Assembly: GCA_947471745.1 (NCBI GenBank)
Contig: CANJKZ010000093.1
Span: 1,597,501-1,661,500 of the forward strand
DNA: 64,000 bases
From: Closterium sp. Naga37s-1
Taxonomy: Eukaryota > Streptophyta > Zygnematophyceae > Desmidiales > Closteriaceae
Direction of reading: 5' to 3'
Positions 41,401 through 53,305 of this stretch are shown piece by piece (positions within the stretch are counted from its first letter, which is position 1; every line of letters begins with the position of its first letter). The translations under genes were made by a program, and so were the position numbers. The notes below the pieces were generated by a model. That model did not search any database, was not told the origin of the DNA, and saw nothing but the letters and a program-made list of their open reading frames with translations.

Positions 41401-44400
41401 GAGAAGAAGCCACTTTGCTCTGAAACATGACCGCAGCAGACCAAGTGGGAAGCAGCAGTCGGAACTACTTCCCCCCTTCTCCAGGCGTGCATGTCTTCCC
41501 TTCTTCCCCTCTTCCCCTCCCTCCCTCCCTCCCTCCCTCCCTCCCTCCCTCCCTCCCTCCCTCCCTCCCTCCCTCCCTCCCTCCCTCCCTCCCTCCCTCC
41601 CTCCCTCCCTCCCTCCACCCACCCTTGGGCTGGCAATCGTGGTCGCCCCCGGGTGCACCATCTTCATCCGTGGACTATTGCACGTCCCAATCACCGCCGC
41701 CTCGATCCCTCAGTCGACTAAAAAATCCCTCACTTACCCCCTCCATCCCCACCCCACCCACCCACCCACCCTTGGGCTGGCGATCGTGGTCGCCCCCGGG
41801 TGCACCATCTTCATTCTCGGACTATTGCACGTGCCAATCACCGCCGCTTTGCCCATCTTCGCACTCCCTGCTGCATCCCCGCTCGCGTTCTCATCATACA
41901 GATGCACGTGGGACTTGAGCTGGAAGTAGAGGTATGCACCGTAGGCTGCGAGCATGATGCAGCTGCTGATGCGGGAAAGAGCGAGCTCCGAGTCGTTGTC
42001 TCGGATCTCCGTGTGTGTGGAGTGGAGAATGGCAGGTAGGGCCAGCCCCATCACTGCCATCAGCAGCAGCCCTGAATTCACCAGTGCTGCCGTCTGGGAT
42101 GGGGAGAGGGGAGGGGGAGGGGGATGGGGAAGGGGGGAAGCGGGAGGGGGAAGAAGGGGGGAGAGGTGTATGTGGGGGGTGGGGGGGGAAGGAGGAGGGG
42201 GAATGAAAGAGGTGGGTTGGAGCGGAAGGAGACTGTAGAGGGCATGATGCAGCTGCTGATGCGGGAAAGAGCGAGCTCTGAGTCGTTGTCTCGGATCTCG
42301 GTGTGTGTGGAGTGCAGGATGGCGGGTAGGGCCAGCCCCATCACTGCCATCAGCAGCAGCCCTGAATTAACAAGTGCTGCTGTCTGAGAGCGGGGAGAGG
42401 GAGGAGGGAGAAGGGGAGAGGTGTGAGGGCGGGGGGAGGGTGTGGAGAGCGGGGCGGGAGGGGGAAGGGTAGAGTGGTGGAGGTGGGTTCAAACGAGAGG
42501 CTATCATGGAGATGGTGGAAGGACGGTGGAGAGGAAGGAAGTATGGGGAAGGGGGGATGGGGAGGGAGCGGGGACGGAGGGGGAAGAGAGGTAGGCATGG
42601 CAGGAGGGAGGGACAGGGAGAGGAGGGGATGCGAGAGGGTTGGGAAGTGGGCTCTGTGGAACCAGTAGGCCTTTGAAAGAAAGAACCCAAGTGTCCGGCC
42701 AGGCCAGGGCAAGTAGAGGAGGATGGGGGGCGTCAGATCGATCCGTGATACGGACAGTCTCAAAAGTCGTGTGCTGGACTGGAAGCGCTTAATACGTGCT
42801 TAGTTCTTGGGTTTCGGGTTTAAGAATTCGCATAATGAATTTCAGGTTTGGGGTTTGTTTATGGTTGGAAGTTCAGCGGAGCTCAGCAGTCTGGGGAAGG
42901 AGAGGCAGAAGGTGGAGGGAGGTGCGAAAGTGTGCTTGCCCGAAGCTTATAAAAAAAAAGACATGGAATGGTTGTATTGTATGTGGAGGGTTGTGGTGAT
43001 GGGTGGGTAGGATTGTAAAAAAAAAGATGAGTTGTGAAAGCACGTTTCCTCCACAAAAAAGGAAGGGAACGGAAGGGAACCATGTGAACTTGTTCAACTT
43101 CTTCTGACTGCCAGTACATGGTTTTCCTTTCCGCGTGTTTGTGTTGTGCCCTTTGCCTTGCTTTTCCCTCTCCCTCGCCTGCTTGCCCTTCGCCTCTCTT
43201 TTCCCTCTCCTTCACCTGCTCGCATGCGCCTCTTTCTCCCTCCCCGCCTGTTTGCCCTTCACCTCTCTTTCTCCCCCGACCGTTTACCCTTCACTTCTTC
43301 CTCTCTCCCTCCCCCACCCACCCACCCACCCACCCACCCACCCACCCACCAACCTTGTTGAACTTCTGCTCGCGGTAGCGCAGCCCTCCGGCATAAAAGG
43401 CACAGCCGAGCACAAGCAGCATGTTGGAGAGAATGGAGCCCAGCAGCGACAGCTGCACCACGCGGATCATGCCGTTGCGCAGCGCAAACACGCTGATGAT
43501 CAGCTCCGTTGCGTTGCCAAAGGTGGCGTTCAGCAGCCCGCCCACTGGTGGCGGTGGGAGGAGGGGGAACGAGGGAGGGAGTGGGGGGGGAAGGTTGGAG
43601 TTTGGGAAAGAGAGCAGTTGCGCAGCGCAAACACGCTGATGATCAGCTCTGTCGCGTTGCCAAAGGTCGCGTTTAGCAACCCGCCCACTGGTGGGGAAAG
43701 GAGGAGGGAAGGGTGGAAGGAGAGGGGGAGAGGAAGGGTGGGAGGGAGAGGGGGAGAGGAAGGGGGGCCGGAGGGTGAGAGAGCAGTTGCGCAGCGCTAA
43801 CATACTGATAATCAGCTCTGTCGCTTTGCCAAACGTGGCGTTCAGCAGCCCGCCCACTGGTGGGGTGAGGAGGAGGAGGGGGGACGGGTGAGGGAAAGGG
43901 CGGTGGGGGGGGAACGGGGGGAGGGAAGGGGGGCGTGGGTGAGAGAGCAGCTGCGCAGCTCAAACACGCTTATGATCAGCTCTGTTGCGTTCAACAGCAC
44001 GCCCACTGGTGGGGAAAGGAAGGAGGGGCGGGTGGTGGGGGGGAAGGGGGGAAGGAGGGGGGGAGAGGGGGAGGGGTGTGTGTGCGTGTGTGTGCGCAAG
44101 GCAAAGAGAGTGAAGATTGGGGGGAGAGGGATGGAGGTGATGCGGGTTGGGGTGGGATGGAGGAATGGATAGAACGTAGGTAGGTGGGAGATCCTGGAAA
44201 GACGAAAGAAGGATCAGGGTGAAACAGGGAGAGGGAACGGGAGGGAGCAGGAGAGGGAGTGGTGAGAGAGGGTGGGCGAGGGAGGGAGAGGGAGGGAGGG
44301 GGATGCGAGGAAAAGAGGGGACGATGAAGACAGGGATTAAATGGCAAGATATGGGGGCACAGACATGAGCCGAGAAAGGAGAGTGGACGAGAGGCGGGAG

Positions 44401-44541
44401 AGGAAGAGGGAGGGGGTGACGGGTCTTACAAGTTGGACCAGTGTAGAGTGCGAGTTGCCTGAGATGTGAGGCAGAGGGGACGGAGAACCATGCACAGGAC
44501 CACATGGAAAGGACATGCACACACACACACACACACACACG

Positions 44542-44588
<47 letters not shown>

Positions 44589-46307
44589 GCACGCACACAC
44601 ACACATACAGATGCATGCACACAGACAGCTCATGCATACATACGATTTGCATGCACATCAATGCAGAGGAGAAAGAGGGCTGACTTTGCAATGCCAAAGA
44701 GTCACAAAAAGCGGCATTCAGATTGCAATTCAGATCGCTGATTGAAAGCAAGAGGCAACCAGAAACCTAGGCCGCCAGCATTATTGTTACGCCTATACCT
44801 ATACTCTCCCACCATAGGACCACATACTTATATTCCTACGACCCAGCGCATGCCATACCATACTGTGCCATGCCATGCATGCCATATCATACCGTGCCAT
44901 GTCCCGCCATGCCATGCCATATTGTGCCATGCCCCACCATGCCATGCCATATAGTGCCATGCCATGCCGTCCCATGACATGCCATGCCATGCCATGCCAT
45001 GCCATGCCATGCCATGCCATCCCATGACATCCCATGCCATGCCATGCCATGACATGTCATCCCATGTCATCCCATGCCATGACTCACTCGGTGACATATC
45101 CTAGCCGTTCAGCCAAGGGAGCAATCCCAAGGAGAGAAAAGAGGAATATGTAGCCCTGACGACATGGGGAGGCGAGAGACGGGGAGTGGGAGGGGTGAGG
45201 AAAGGGGAAAGCACAGGTTGAGTAGAGTGAAGGGTACCAGCTTGCGGCAGGGAGATATGGAGCAAGAGGCACTACTGAGCAACAGTATTATCCCCAATCC
45301 CATACCCAGTATTCTGGCAACTTTTGAATGACGGCCTCTCTTTCCCTCGACCCATGCTCCTCGAGAAAGGCCCCAAAATATGGCCGTTGCCCACCATTCC
45401 TAATGAACTAGCAATGACTTCTGTAAGTCCTATCAGTCCGATTACTCCCGTGACTTTTGTGCCTCCTGCTATGACTCCTAAATTGCACCGATTACTCCTC
45501 ATTCCAATTCCTCATACAGCATCTGGTATTCCTGTTACTTTGACTAGTCTAGTGACTCCTACCACTCCTAGAATTCCGATCAGTCCCATCACTCTTGTGA
45601 CTCTTATTGCTCCTATTACTCCTATCCTATGCCCCCTATGTATCCTATACCTCCTACAACTCCACGATTACCTGCGAAATTGAGATCACAATGAACGGCA
45701 TCAGCACGTTCAGCTAGTTTTGAGGCGCCTCAAAACCAGGATCCTAAGCCCCCACACCCTCAATTACCTGCGACACTTCCAGCTGCACGCACACAATGGA
45801 GATCACAATGAACGGCATCAGCACGTTAAGCTTCGACCCCATGAAAATCTCCGTAAGGCTCTTCTTGAAATACTCCTTCCATTCCTCCTCTGACAAACTC
45901 GACCCGAACCTTCCTCCGCTTCCGCTTCCCCCCACACTCCCTCCCCCCACACTCCCTCCCCCCCCCTGACTCCCCCCACCACCGCGCTTCAGAATGCCCT
46001 TCAGCAACCCCCGCCCTTCCCCCCCATCCTCCTTTCCGCTCAAAAACCCCTCCGACTCTTCCCCAGCGCTGCTATCCCCCAAATCTCTCCGCCCTGGTTT
46101 CCGCAGCCTCCCCCTTTTCGTCTCCGCCGCAACCACTCCGCTAACCCCGCTTGCGCCGCCCCCGGCGGCGGTAGCGCCGCCGGTGGCGCCGCCGACGACG
46201 GCGCTAGTAGATGCGCCGGTCCTGGGTTCGACAGGTCGCAGCGCGCTTCCCTCCTCCTCGATTTCCGGAGCGGATGCGGAAGGCCCGCGCGGGAAAGCGG
46301 GGGCCAT
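38480..46307 (-). CDS. Vacuolar-type cation/proton exchanger (CAX family)
   Basis: CAX proteins exchange protons for calcium or other divalent cations across the vacuolar membrane. The exons are 46307-45768, 45155-45088, 44458-44430, 43544-43354, 42093-41842 (or to 41770), 40862-40725, 39694-39578, 39222-39169, 38890-38774 and 38602-38480. They give 542 residues (566 with the longer exon 5) in continuous phase. Both halves carry the family's cation-binding repeats: [15 protein letters not shown] and [27 protein letters not shown]. The acidic EDDEEEEEE loop between the halves is typical. An unusually long Gly/Ser/Ala-rich N terminus of about 130 residues precedes the first conserved part; in plant CAX proteins the N terminus is autoinhibitory. 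Exons 1, 4, 5 and 6 have extra partial copies. Confidence 0.92.
40077..40290. repeat. 10-base minisatellite ACATGCCAAC
   Basis: About 21 copies, some reading ACATGCCATC, in the CAX intron between exons 6 and 7. Confidence 0.97.
40391..40685 (-). repeat. Three copies of CAX exon 6 3' end, each preceded by a palindrome remnant
   Basis: After the full exon (40862-40725) come copies ending at 40611, 40504 and 40391. All encode [10 protein letters not shown] plus a GT donor. Each starts just after an element: near 40685-40664 (CAGTCGACTCGAA), 40580-40553 (TTTAAGTTGACTTAG) and 40470-40443 (TTTGAGTTGACTTAT). The last two elements share extra flank GGCGACTTG. This is a clear ladder of element, truncated copy, element, truncated copy. 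Confidence 0.9.
41030..41160 (-). repeat. Copy of CAX exon 6 start
   Basis: Repeats [12 protein letters not shown] through [11 protein letters not shown] upstream of the full exon. It is lost before the LSAYLVD part. Together with the three 3'-end copies, the exon is represented five times. Confidence 0.9.
41517..41619. repeat. CCCT tetramer array
   Basis: About 25 units in CAX intron 5. Confidence 0.96.
41630..41730 (-). repeat. Copy of the region after CAX exon 5
   Basis: 41700-41630 repeats the sequence 41842-41770, which reads [19 protein letters not shown] in frame with exon 5. A palindrome relative (CAGTCGACTAAAAAATCC at 41710-41728) sits between the two. Confidence 0.82.
42245..42390 (-). 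repeat. Upstream copy of CAX exon 5 start
   Basis: Repeats [19 protein letters not shown] through SRISSCIM almost exactly (compare 42093-41947), then runs into intron. It has an AG at its start but no clear donor. Confidence 0.92.
43612..44005 (-). repeat. Three upstream copies of CAX exon 4 start
   Basis: Copies start at 44005, 43856 and 43687, each after CCACCAG, before the full exon at 43544-43354. They read [22 protein letters not shown] or variants. The 44005 copy has lost the codons for NATFG and the next few. Each has the same acceptor phase as the true exon. Confidence 0.92.
44850..45077. repeat. CATGC pentamer array
   Basis: A long, imperfect (CATGC)n tract with CATCC, CATAC and CATGA variants, in CAX intron 2. 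CATG-rich units can pair with themselves. Confidence 0.93.
45668..45735 (-). repeat. Perfect palindrome followed by a truncated copy of CAX exon 1 end
   Basis: 45735-45718 is the perfect palindrome TTTTGAGGCGCCTCAAAA. Three bases further on, a copy of the exon 1 end begins ([14 protein letters not shown], 45715-45672) with a GTAAT donor. It lacks 12 codons present in the full exon (46307-45768). Confidence 0.92.
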
Positions 46308-48453
46308 GATGGCGCGCGTAGGTTACGTTTGTGCGTGGGATGCGGGGAAAGAAGGCGCAACGGGCCAAGCTGATGGTATCGCGAGGGTGTGAAGGGGAAT
46401 ACGGTCGCGCGCGCGTATCCTTAAGAGGAAAAAGGCTCTTGATGAAGGTGTGCGGGTGCTAATGCGCTACTTTTTGCTGCGGTTGCTGCTGGTGTTGCTG
46501 GTGCATTAGCAGGAGGCCCCGTTTATTCTTGCCCGGGGCAAGACGCGGTTGTTGCTCCTACCCATCTCAAGAGAGCACAAGCAGTGAGCAGTAGGGCGAT
46601 CTCCGCACACTGAACCACGAAAGGGCTGCTGCCTTGAAGCTCCTCCTTTTACTGCGTTCACGAGGTAAAAGGAAGTGGGGAGTGTGGGTGCGAAAGGGAG
46701 GAGAGGACTGGAAAACCGGACATTGGATAAAGAACTGTGGTTGGTTGATTGAAATGGAGAAGACAGAATGAGCACCGGAACTGAAGTATAACGACATCTG
46801 CCATCCTGGAGTATGATGAAATGCTGGCAAGTGCCAAAGTAAGGCGCATGACCGAGACGCAGAACGGATCAGATTCACGGGTCAATCAATGCGCCGCCGC
46901 AGAGATCGTCTGAACAATCTTTGCCGTAGCTGGTCTCTCACAATGCGTGCACGGATGCGATCTGAGGGTGGCTACCAGCAACCCTAAGGGAAAGAAAACA
47001 CGACGGAATCGAACGGTCGAAATGGTGACAGCACGGACGGACCTTGACTGGCAGGTCACGGAAACGCGGTCATCGGCGCGTTCGGAATGAGTCCGCCGTT
47101 CCTTACGCAAAGACGTGAGATGGCCGCCTCGAAGGGAACCAGGCAGGTAAATGCTAGAGTTCGATCACACTCCAGTCTCGAGCATTGATCCCACGCAGCT
47201 GGATCTCGATTGGTCGTTACTAATTTGGCGACCCTCGATGCTTGAGCATTGATCCCACGCTGCTCGAATTGCACTGCCTCGTTCGGGAAATTTTCGGATG
47301 GAAAATTGCTGCGGCAAAACGGTAGAATGAGGGTCAATGGCGGCGACTGAGCCTGATTGTTCAATGCTTCCTCCTCACACAATTGCTAGCACACGATAGC
47401 AAATTGTATCATGGATCACACTGATGCGGATGCGCGGCCAAGTTCGATGCGCAGGTACATGAGCATAGGGAATTTCGGAGTGCGGGAGCGGAGCGGAGCG
47501 GAGGGAATTTCGGCTGCTGGTGATTGATGGATGGACTTGTGTGGCTGTGGAGTGTGCGAATTGAGAGGGGAGGGAGTGGGGGAGGGGGCGGGGAGGGGAG
47601 AGAGGAGCGGAGAGCGGGAGGGAGAGGGAAAGATGGGTGCGGTGCGTAGGAAGGCGGCGAAAGTAACGGAGCTGGGAGCGGGGGGGAGGGGCGGAGCGGA
47701 GCTGGGACTTGAAAATTCCCCCCTGAACCCAGGACCTAGGCGACCTGTCCAACCAGCCACCCACCAACCAACAAATCCCAAGGTGCATGGCCCTCCAAAT
47801 CTGTAAGGGGACGGTCCCTCCCTCCCCACACACACAATCATCTTCCCCTCCCCAACCCACCCCATCCATGCCACGAAGCTCGACCAATGGCGAAAGGCTT
47901 GGCTTGGCTGTGAGGCTGAGCTAAGCCAAGCATCTACACTAAAACCATGCTTATAAACGTATGGCAACAATCGCCAAAATGTGAAACCACATGTGTAGAA
48001 TTGCTACGAAGCTAAGCCCTGACCTATAGATAGTGGAAATTGGAAATTCGCATCAGATGGTCTTCCCAGATTAAACAAAGATTACAACAAACCAGGAAAG
48101 AGAAAACAAGGTGGGGGAGGAGGGAGGGGGGGAAAGGGGAGGAGGTGCGTAGAGAACATGAGAAATCTAAACCAGCCCAGACAGGGAGCGTCTGATAACA
48201 TGCAGTGCTGCTACCAGCTTGGTTGCTTCTACCCCTCCTTGAACTTGCCAGCTACCCTTCCTGGCGCCTGCTCAATGCCCTACCTCCAGAACCGTTCACA
48301 AACTGCCTTTTAAACCTGTATGAGAAGAACAGCAACAGCAAACAATCCCTGTCGCTACGTCCCTCAACTCTTCTCAGATGTGGCGACTGATTTGGCTTGG
48401 CTCGAGTAATAGGAATAGGAAGGTACGGTGTTGCCGCTGGAAGGCTCTGGATT
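46308..48453. other. Spacer upstream of CAX
   Basis: Holds the CAX promoter side and the 3' flank of the EGF-like gene. A short duplication (GAGCATTGATCCCACGC at about 47181 and 47243) is present. I find no coding segment and no palindrome of the TTTTGAG type. Confidence 0.5.
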
Positions 48454-49907
<1,454 letters not shown>

Positions 49908-50124
49908 TCGCTCTTCGACCTTGATCGCCACGAGCAATCCGAGAGTAGGAGTGGAGCAGGAGTGTGCAGCGGAGCAACCCGAGAGAAAGAGGTGCTAGAG
50001 GGGTGATTGGTGCAAACTGGTAAAGCAGAAGAGGTGACGAGAACGATCGGGCACGGGTACTTAAATGGGCATCGCAGCTAGCCTACTAGCGTGCGGCGCA
50101 TCACGCGCTACACGGAGCTTCTGT

Positions 50125-50900
50125 GCGAGGCTGGAGGGACCTCTGTGGCGGGACGCGGCCCGCGACGGGGCAAGGCCTTGGCCATGTGCGACCGCTGCGA
50201 CAGGAGTCGCCGGAAGGAACGCGTTGCTTTAGGCGCCATCGTGGGCTTCGATAGGGCGTTTCCTGGCTGTGTGCGAAAGCAAGAACGAATCGTGATTTAT
50301 TGGAGGATCAGTCAAGAACCTCGCAAGAAGGGCCCGGTTTCCAGAGGTTCTGTGTTAGGCCGGAAGGACCTCTGCGACGGGACGGAACGCAGCTCGCGAC
50401 TGGCGCAGCAACGCCGTGGCCATGTGCGAGCGTTGCGACAGGAGTCGCTGCATGGAACGCGTTGCTTCAGGAGCCATCGTTCCTTTGAATGGGTGTTTCC
50501 TAGGCTGTGTGCGATGGCGATTACCATGGCGAAAGCAACAACGGAAACTGGGATGATGACTTATTGGAGGGAAGGTTGAAAACAACACCTCAGCGGAAGG
50601 GCCCGTTCCCAGCCCCAATGGATGTATCCTCCGTCCAACACTTTCGATCCAAATTCCCTGTCAATAATCTGTTCGGTCGAAGCAGAAACGTGATTGGGAT
50701 GAGAAACTGCACCCAATGAGCTTTATTGGTGGAGAAGTCAAGAGGATGTTGACACCTCACTAGAAAGCCCCATTCCCAATGACTTCGGAACTTGCTGATG
50801 TCAGTCGCCACAATGACGCAAGGTGTCGCGTCAACCAGCGCCTGGAAACAGTGGTTGCTGGTGGTGACCCTTTCGCACAAAACCTTTATTGGTGGCATCG
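50125..50900. repeat. Degenerate tandem repeat of about 230-260 bases
   Basis: Blocks starting near 50132 and 50362 share GGACCTCTG, GGCCATGTGCGA, GCGACAGGAGTCGC and GGAACGCGTTGCTT in the same order. Parts of the block (TTTATTGG, then CCC-rich) recur near 50712 and 50880. Divergence is much greater than for the exon copies elsewhere, so this is an older event. Confidence 0.8.
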
Positions 50901-51686
50901 CCAACAGCCATGTAGACTGTGCTGTGCTGATAACTGTCATAGTACATGGTATGTATATACAGATCAGACGTGTGCAGCCCTACATCTTGTTATCTAACGA
51001 GAGGATGGGAGTGGATTAACCGTAAGCCTCGTGTTACCACGTGCTCTCAGTGGTTCGGCGTGGGAAAGGGGGCCTGATTTCCTCCTGGGTTCACCCAAAA
51101 GCACAAACAAATACATCTTGTTATTTACATTCACTAGTACAAAACAATTGAGATTGTATTTGGCTAACGAGAGTTACAATATTGTGTATGCAGTCTTTGC
51201 ATGGCATGGACAATTTCCCTGAGAGGCGAAGCTCCGCAACCTCCGCAACCTATCCACCTCTGACCATGATGCACTCGACGATATTGTGGCGGGAGCTTTG
51301 CTTTCGCAACAGCAGGTCCATCCAATTTATCTATAACCCCCAAGGTTGTCTCATTTGAGAGGGTAATATAGGGTAGGCTTGACAAGAATTCGGGTTTGAC
51401 AAATGGATGCAGGAGATCAAAGTTCAAACACATCACCTACACAAACTATAAATGCTCATGAATATGGCATTGGTATTTTTCCACCTGAGCTACTGAGCTA
51501 GTACGAAAAATCTGCCCGATTACCAAAATATCGCGGGAGAACGAGACGAAGCGCTCGCTGCAGTTCTCCTCCTCCAACCCTTGCAGCAGGCAGTTCCAAC
51601 CGTCGGCACTGCGCAGTTGCGCTGCGCCATGGTTGAATCAAGCACAACCATGGCAAAACTGTGTGGAGTGCAGTGATGGCACTACT

Positions 51687-52108
51687 ACACCTGGTCCGCG
51701 GTATTTTAACCGCGCGAAAATGGGTAGCAGGATTTTGGATTATCTGGCCGTGGTGAAGATAAGGGTGCAAAATTTCGGTCATTATTTTCACCACCAAATA
51801 TCTGAACAGCATGGCAAGTTTTGACAGCACTACTCAAAAGGAGCAATTCGGCTCTTTTCGCCATCTGGAATGTTCCAGAGTCGGGAAAGTAAAACCATCG
51901 ACGGTGTCGATTCTTTTTGGAAAATTCGGTTGGGGAAATTTGCTTGCCACGTGGACGGCGCCAGCTGAAATATCAAAAAAAGGCTTGGCAATCTACAACT
52001 TGGTTCGGTCAAGTGTGAACAGCGATTTCTGGCCACCCAACAAGAAACGCCCAGCGTGCCGACAAACTTGGTTACGATACCGGCGGTTAAAATACCGCGG
52101 ACCAGGTG
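51687..52108. mobile_element. MITE-like element with 26-base terminal inverted repeats
   Basis: The left end 51687-51712 begins CACCTGGTCCGCGGTATTTT and is repeated exactly, inverted, at 52083-52108. Both ends are flanked by TA, which fits a TA target duplication as made by Tc1/mariner-type transposases. The 422-base element has no transposase frame, so it would be non-autonomous. Confidence 0.78.
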
Positions 52109-53305
52109 TACCAGTACTTCCCCTCTAGAACATCTGTCTCTGCCGTTCGCAACGACCTCCATACACGGTAACACTGACGGCTAGACGGCCACTGGCCGTT
52201 AGAGATTTCTGTGACGAGGAGGGTCGACTATATGTGCGTGCACGGTGTCACGATAGCTACAGCGATCCGCTGTTATGTAACGGATTCTACGAAACGTGAC
52301 GCAAAAAATCCCGTCTGGCCGTCATATGGCAGTCGCTAGAGGAAGTCGAGGCATCACAGCACCACCACTCAAGTCGAGCGCGCCGCGGCAATGGCGGCAG
52401 CGATGGTGCGTCGCCGACAACAGCGACGCCCCTTGGCTGATGCAACCGCATCGAGCCCCGACTTCCGAGTCAGCGTCCTCATCAAGCCGCGCGCTAGCCT
52501 CGCTGCCAACGCACCTTCGCTGCAGCACTCGCAGTGGGTTCCCACACCCAGCGACCCTCGCTTCCGCCTCCTCCCTGCTCCTAGCTTCAGGCTTGGTTTA
52601 GGTCGCTCATGAGTCAATAGTCGCCTTCCTTCCCACCGTTAACGGATTCCGTTTGTCGTCGAATCGGGTCGCAGTCGAGTTCAGTCGCGTCGGGTCGGAT
52701 TTGCCGCGCTGGAGAAACCGCAATGGCCACCGCGCCGGTGTGGCGGGTCAAAACGCGGAGGACGCTTCTTGCGGTCGCGCGGGAACGGGAACCCCGCAGG
52801 GACGTTCACGTCTGTTGCCGTGCTCCTCCCGCCCGGCTAGTCGTTATTGGAGGAAGAGAGTGGAAACACCGAGGTATTCATGTCTCTCGCAGTACGGTCC
52901 GGTTTTTCCCATTGCACTGTACTTCTTCTCGACGACTTCTTTTTCTTGAGCTGGCACGAAGCTAGTACTAGCAGGACATAGCAGCGTGACACGATAGCAA
53001 GCCATTGTCGCGGAAATGAAACGGGTGTACGAACAGCTTGCGCCGCCAGCTCGCGACGACAGCATGTAATGTCTTTTCTTTGACCGTCTCGCCGTCGCCG
53101 TCGCCGTCGCAGCGTCTCGTTCTCCCTTATTTTTCCCAAACGGTGTGCGCTCACTCACACACACACGGCTCTTAGTCGGCCTGCTCCAGCAGCAACGACC
53201 CTGATAAAAAACCATCCTTGAAAGCGACTCCCTGCAGTGTCAAGCTTCCGAACCGCGCTCATTAGGAGGTTAATAAACTCCTAATACATCCTCCGCGCGG
53301 CAGCC

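Larger units (their letters stand above)
49908..53305. other. Spacer of 3.4 kb between divergent genes
   Basis: Separates the EGF-like gene (minus) from the next gene (plus). It holds degenerate repeats at 50125-50900, a terminal-inverted-repeat element at 51687-52108, and GC-rich promoter-like sequence after 52600. No protein-coding gene is supported. Confidence 0.55.

Noticed and set aside
196-45735. Palindromes as sequencing adapters left in the assembly
   Set aside because: They are not a sequence that I recognise as a standard adapter, they differ between sites with paired changes, and many are decayed; adapters would be identical. Read-level checks are still needed.
18463-45735. Palindromes as rho-independent terminators
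   Set aside because: The genes are eukaryotic and the sites are within introns; some copies lie in coding sequence.
47375-47970. Minus-strand frames of 170-184 codons upstream of CAX
   Set aside because: Overlapping frames on the same strand, low-complexity Pro/Ser content, and no family resemblance.
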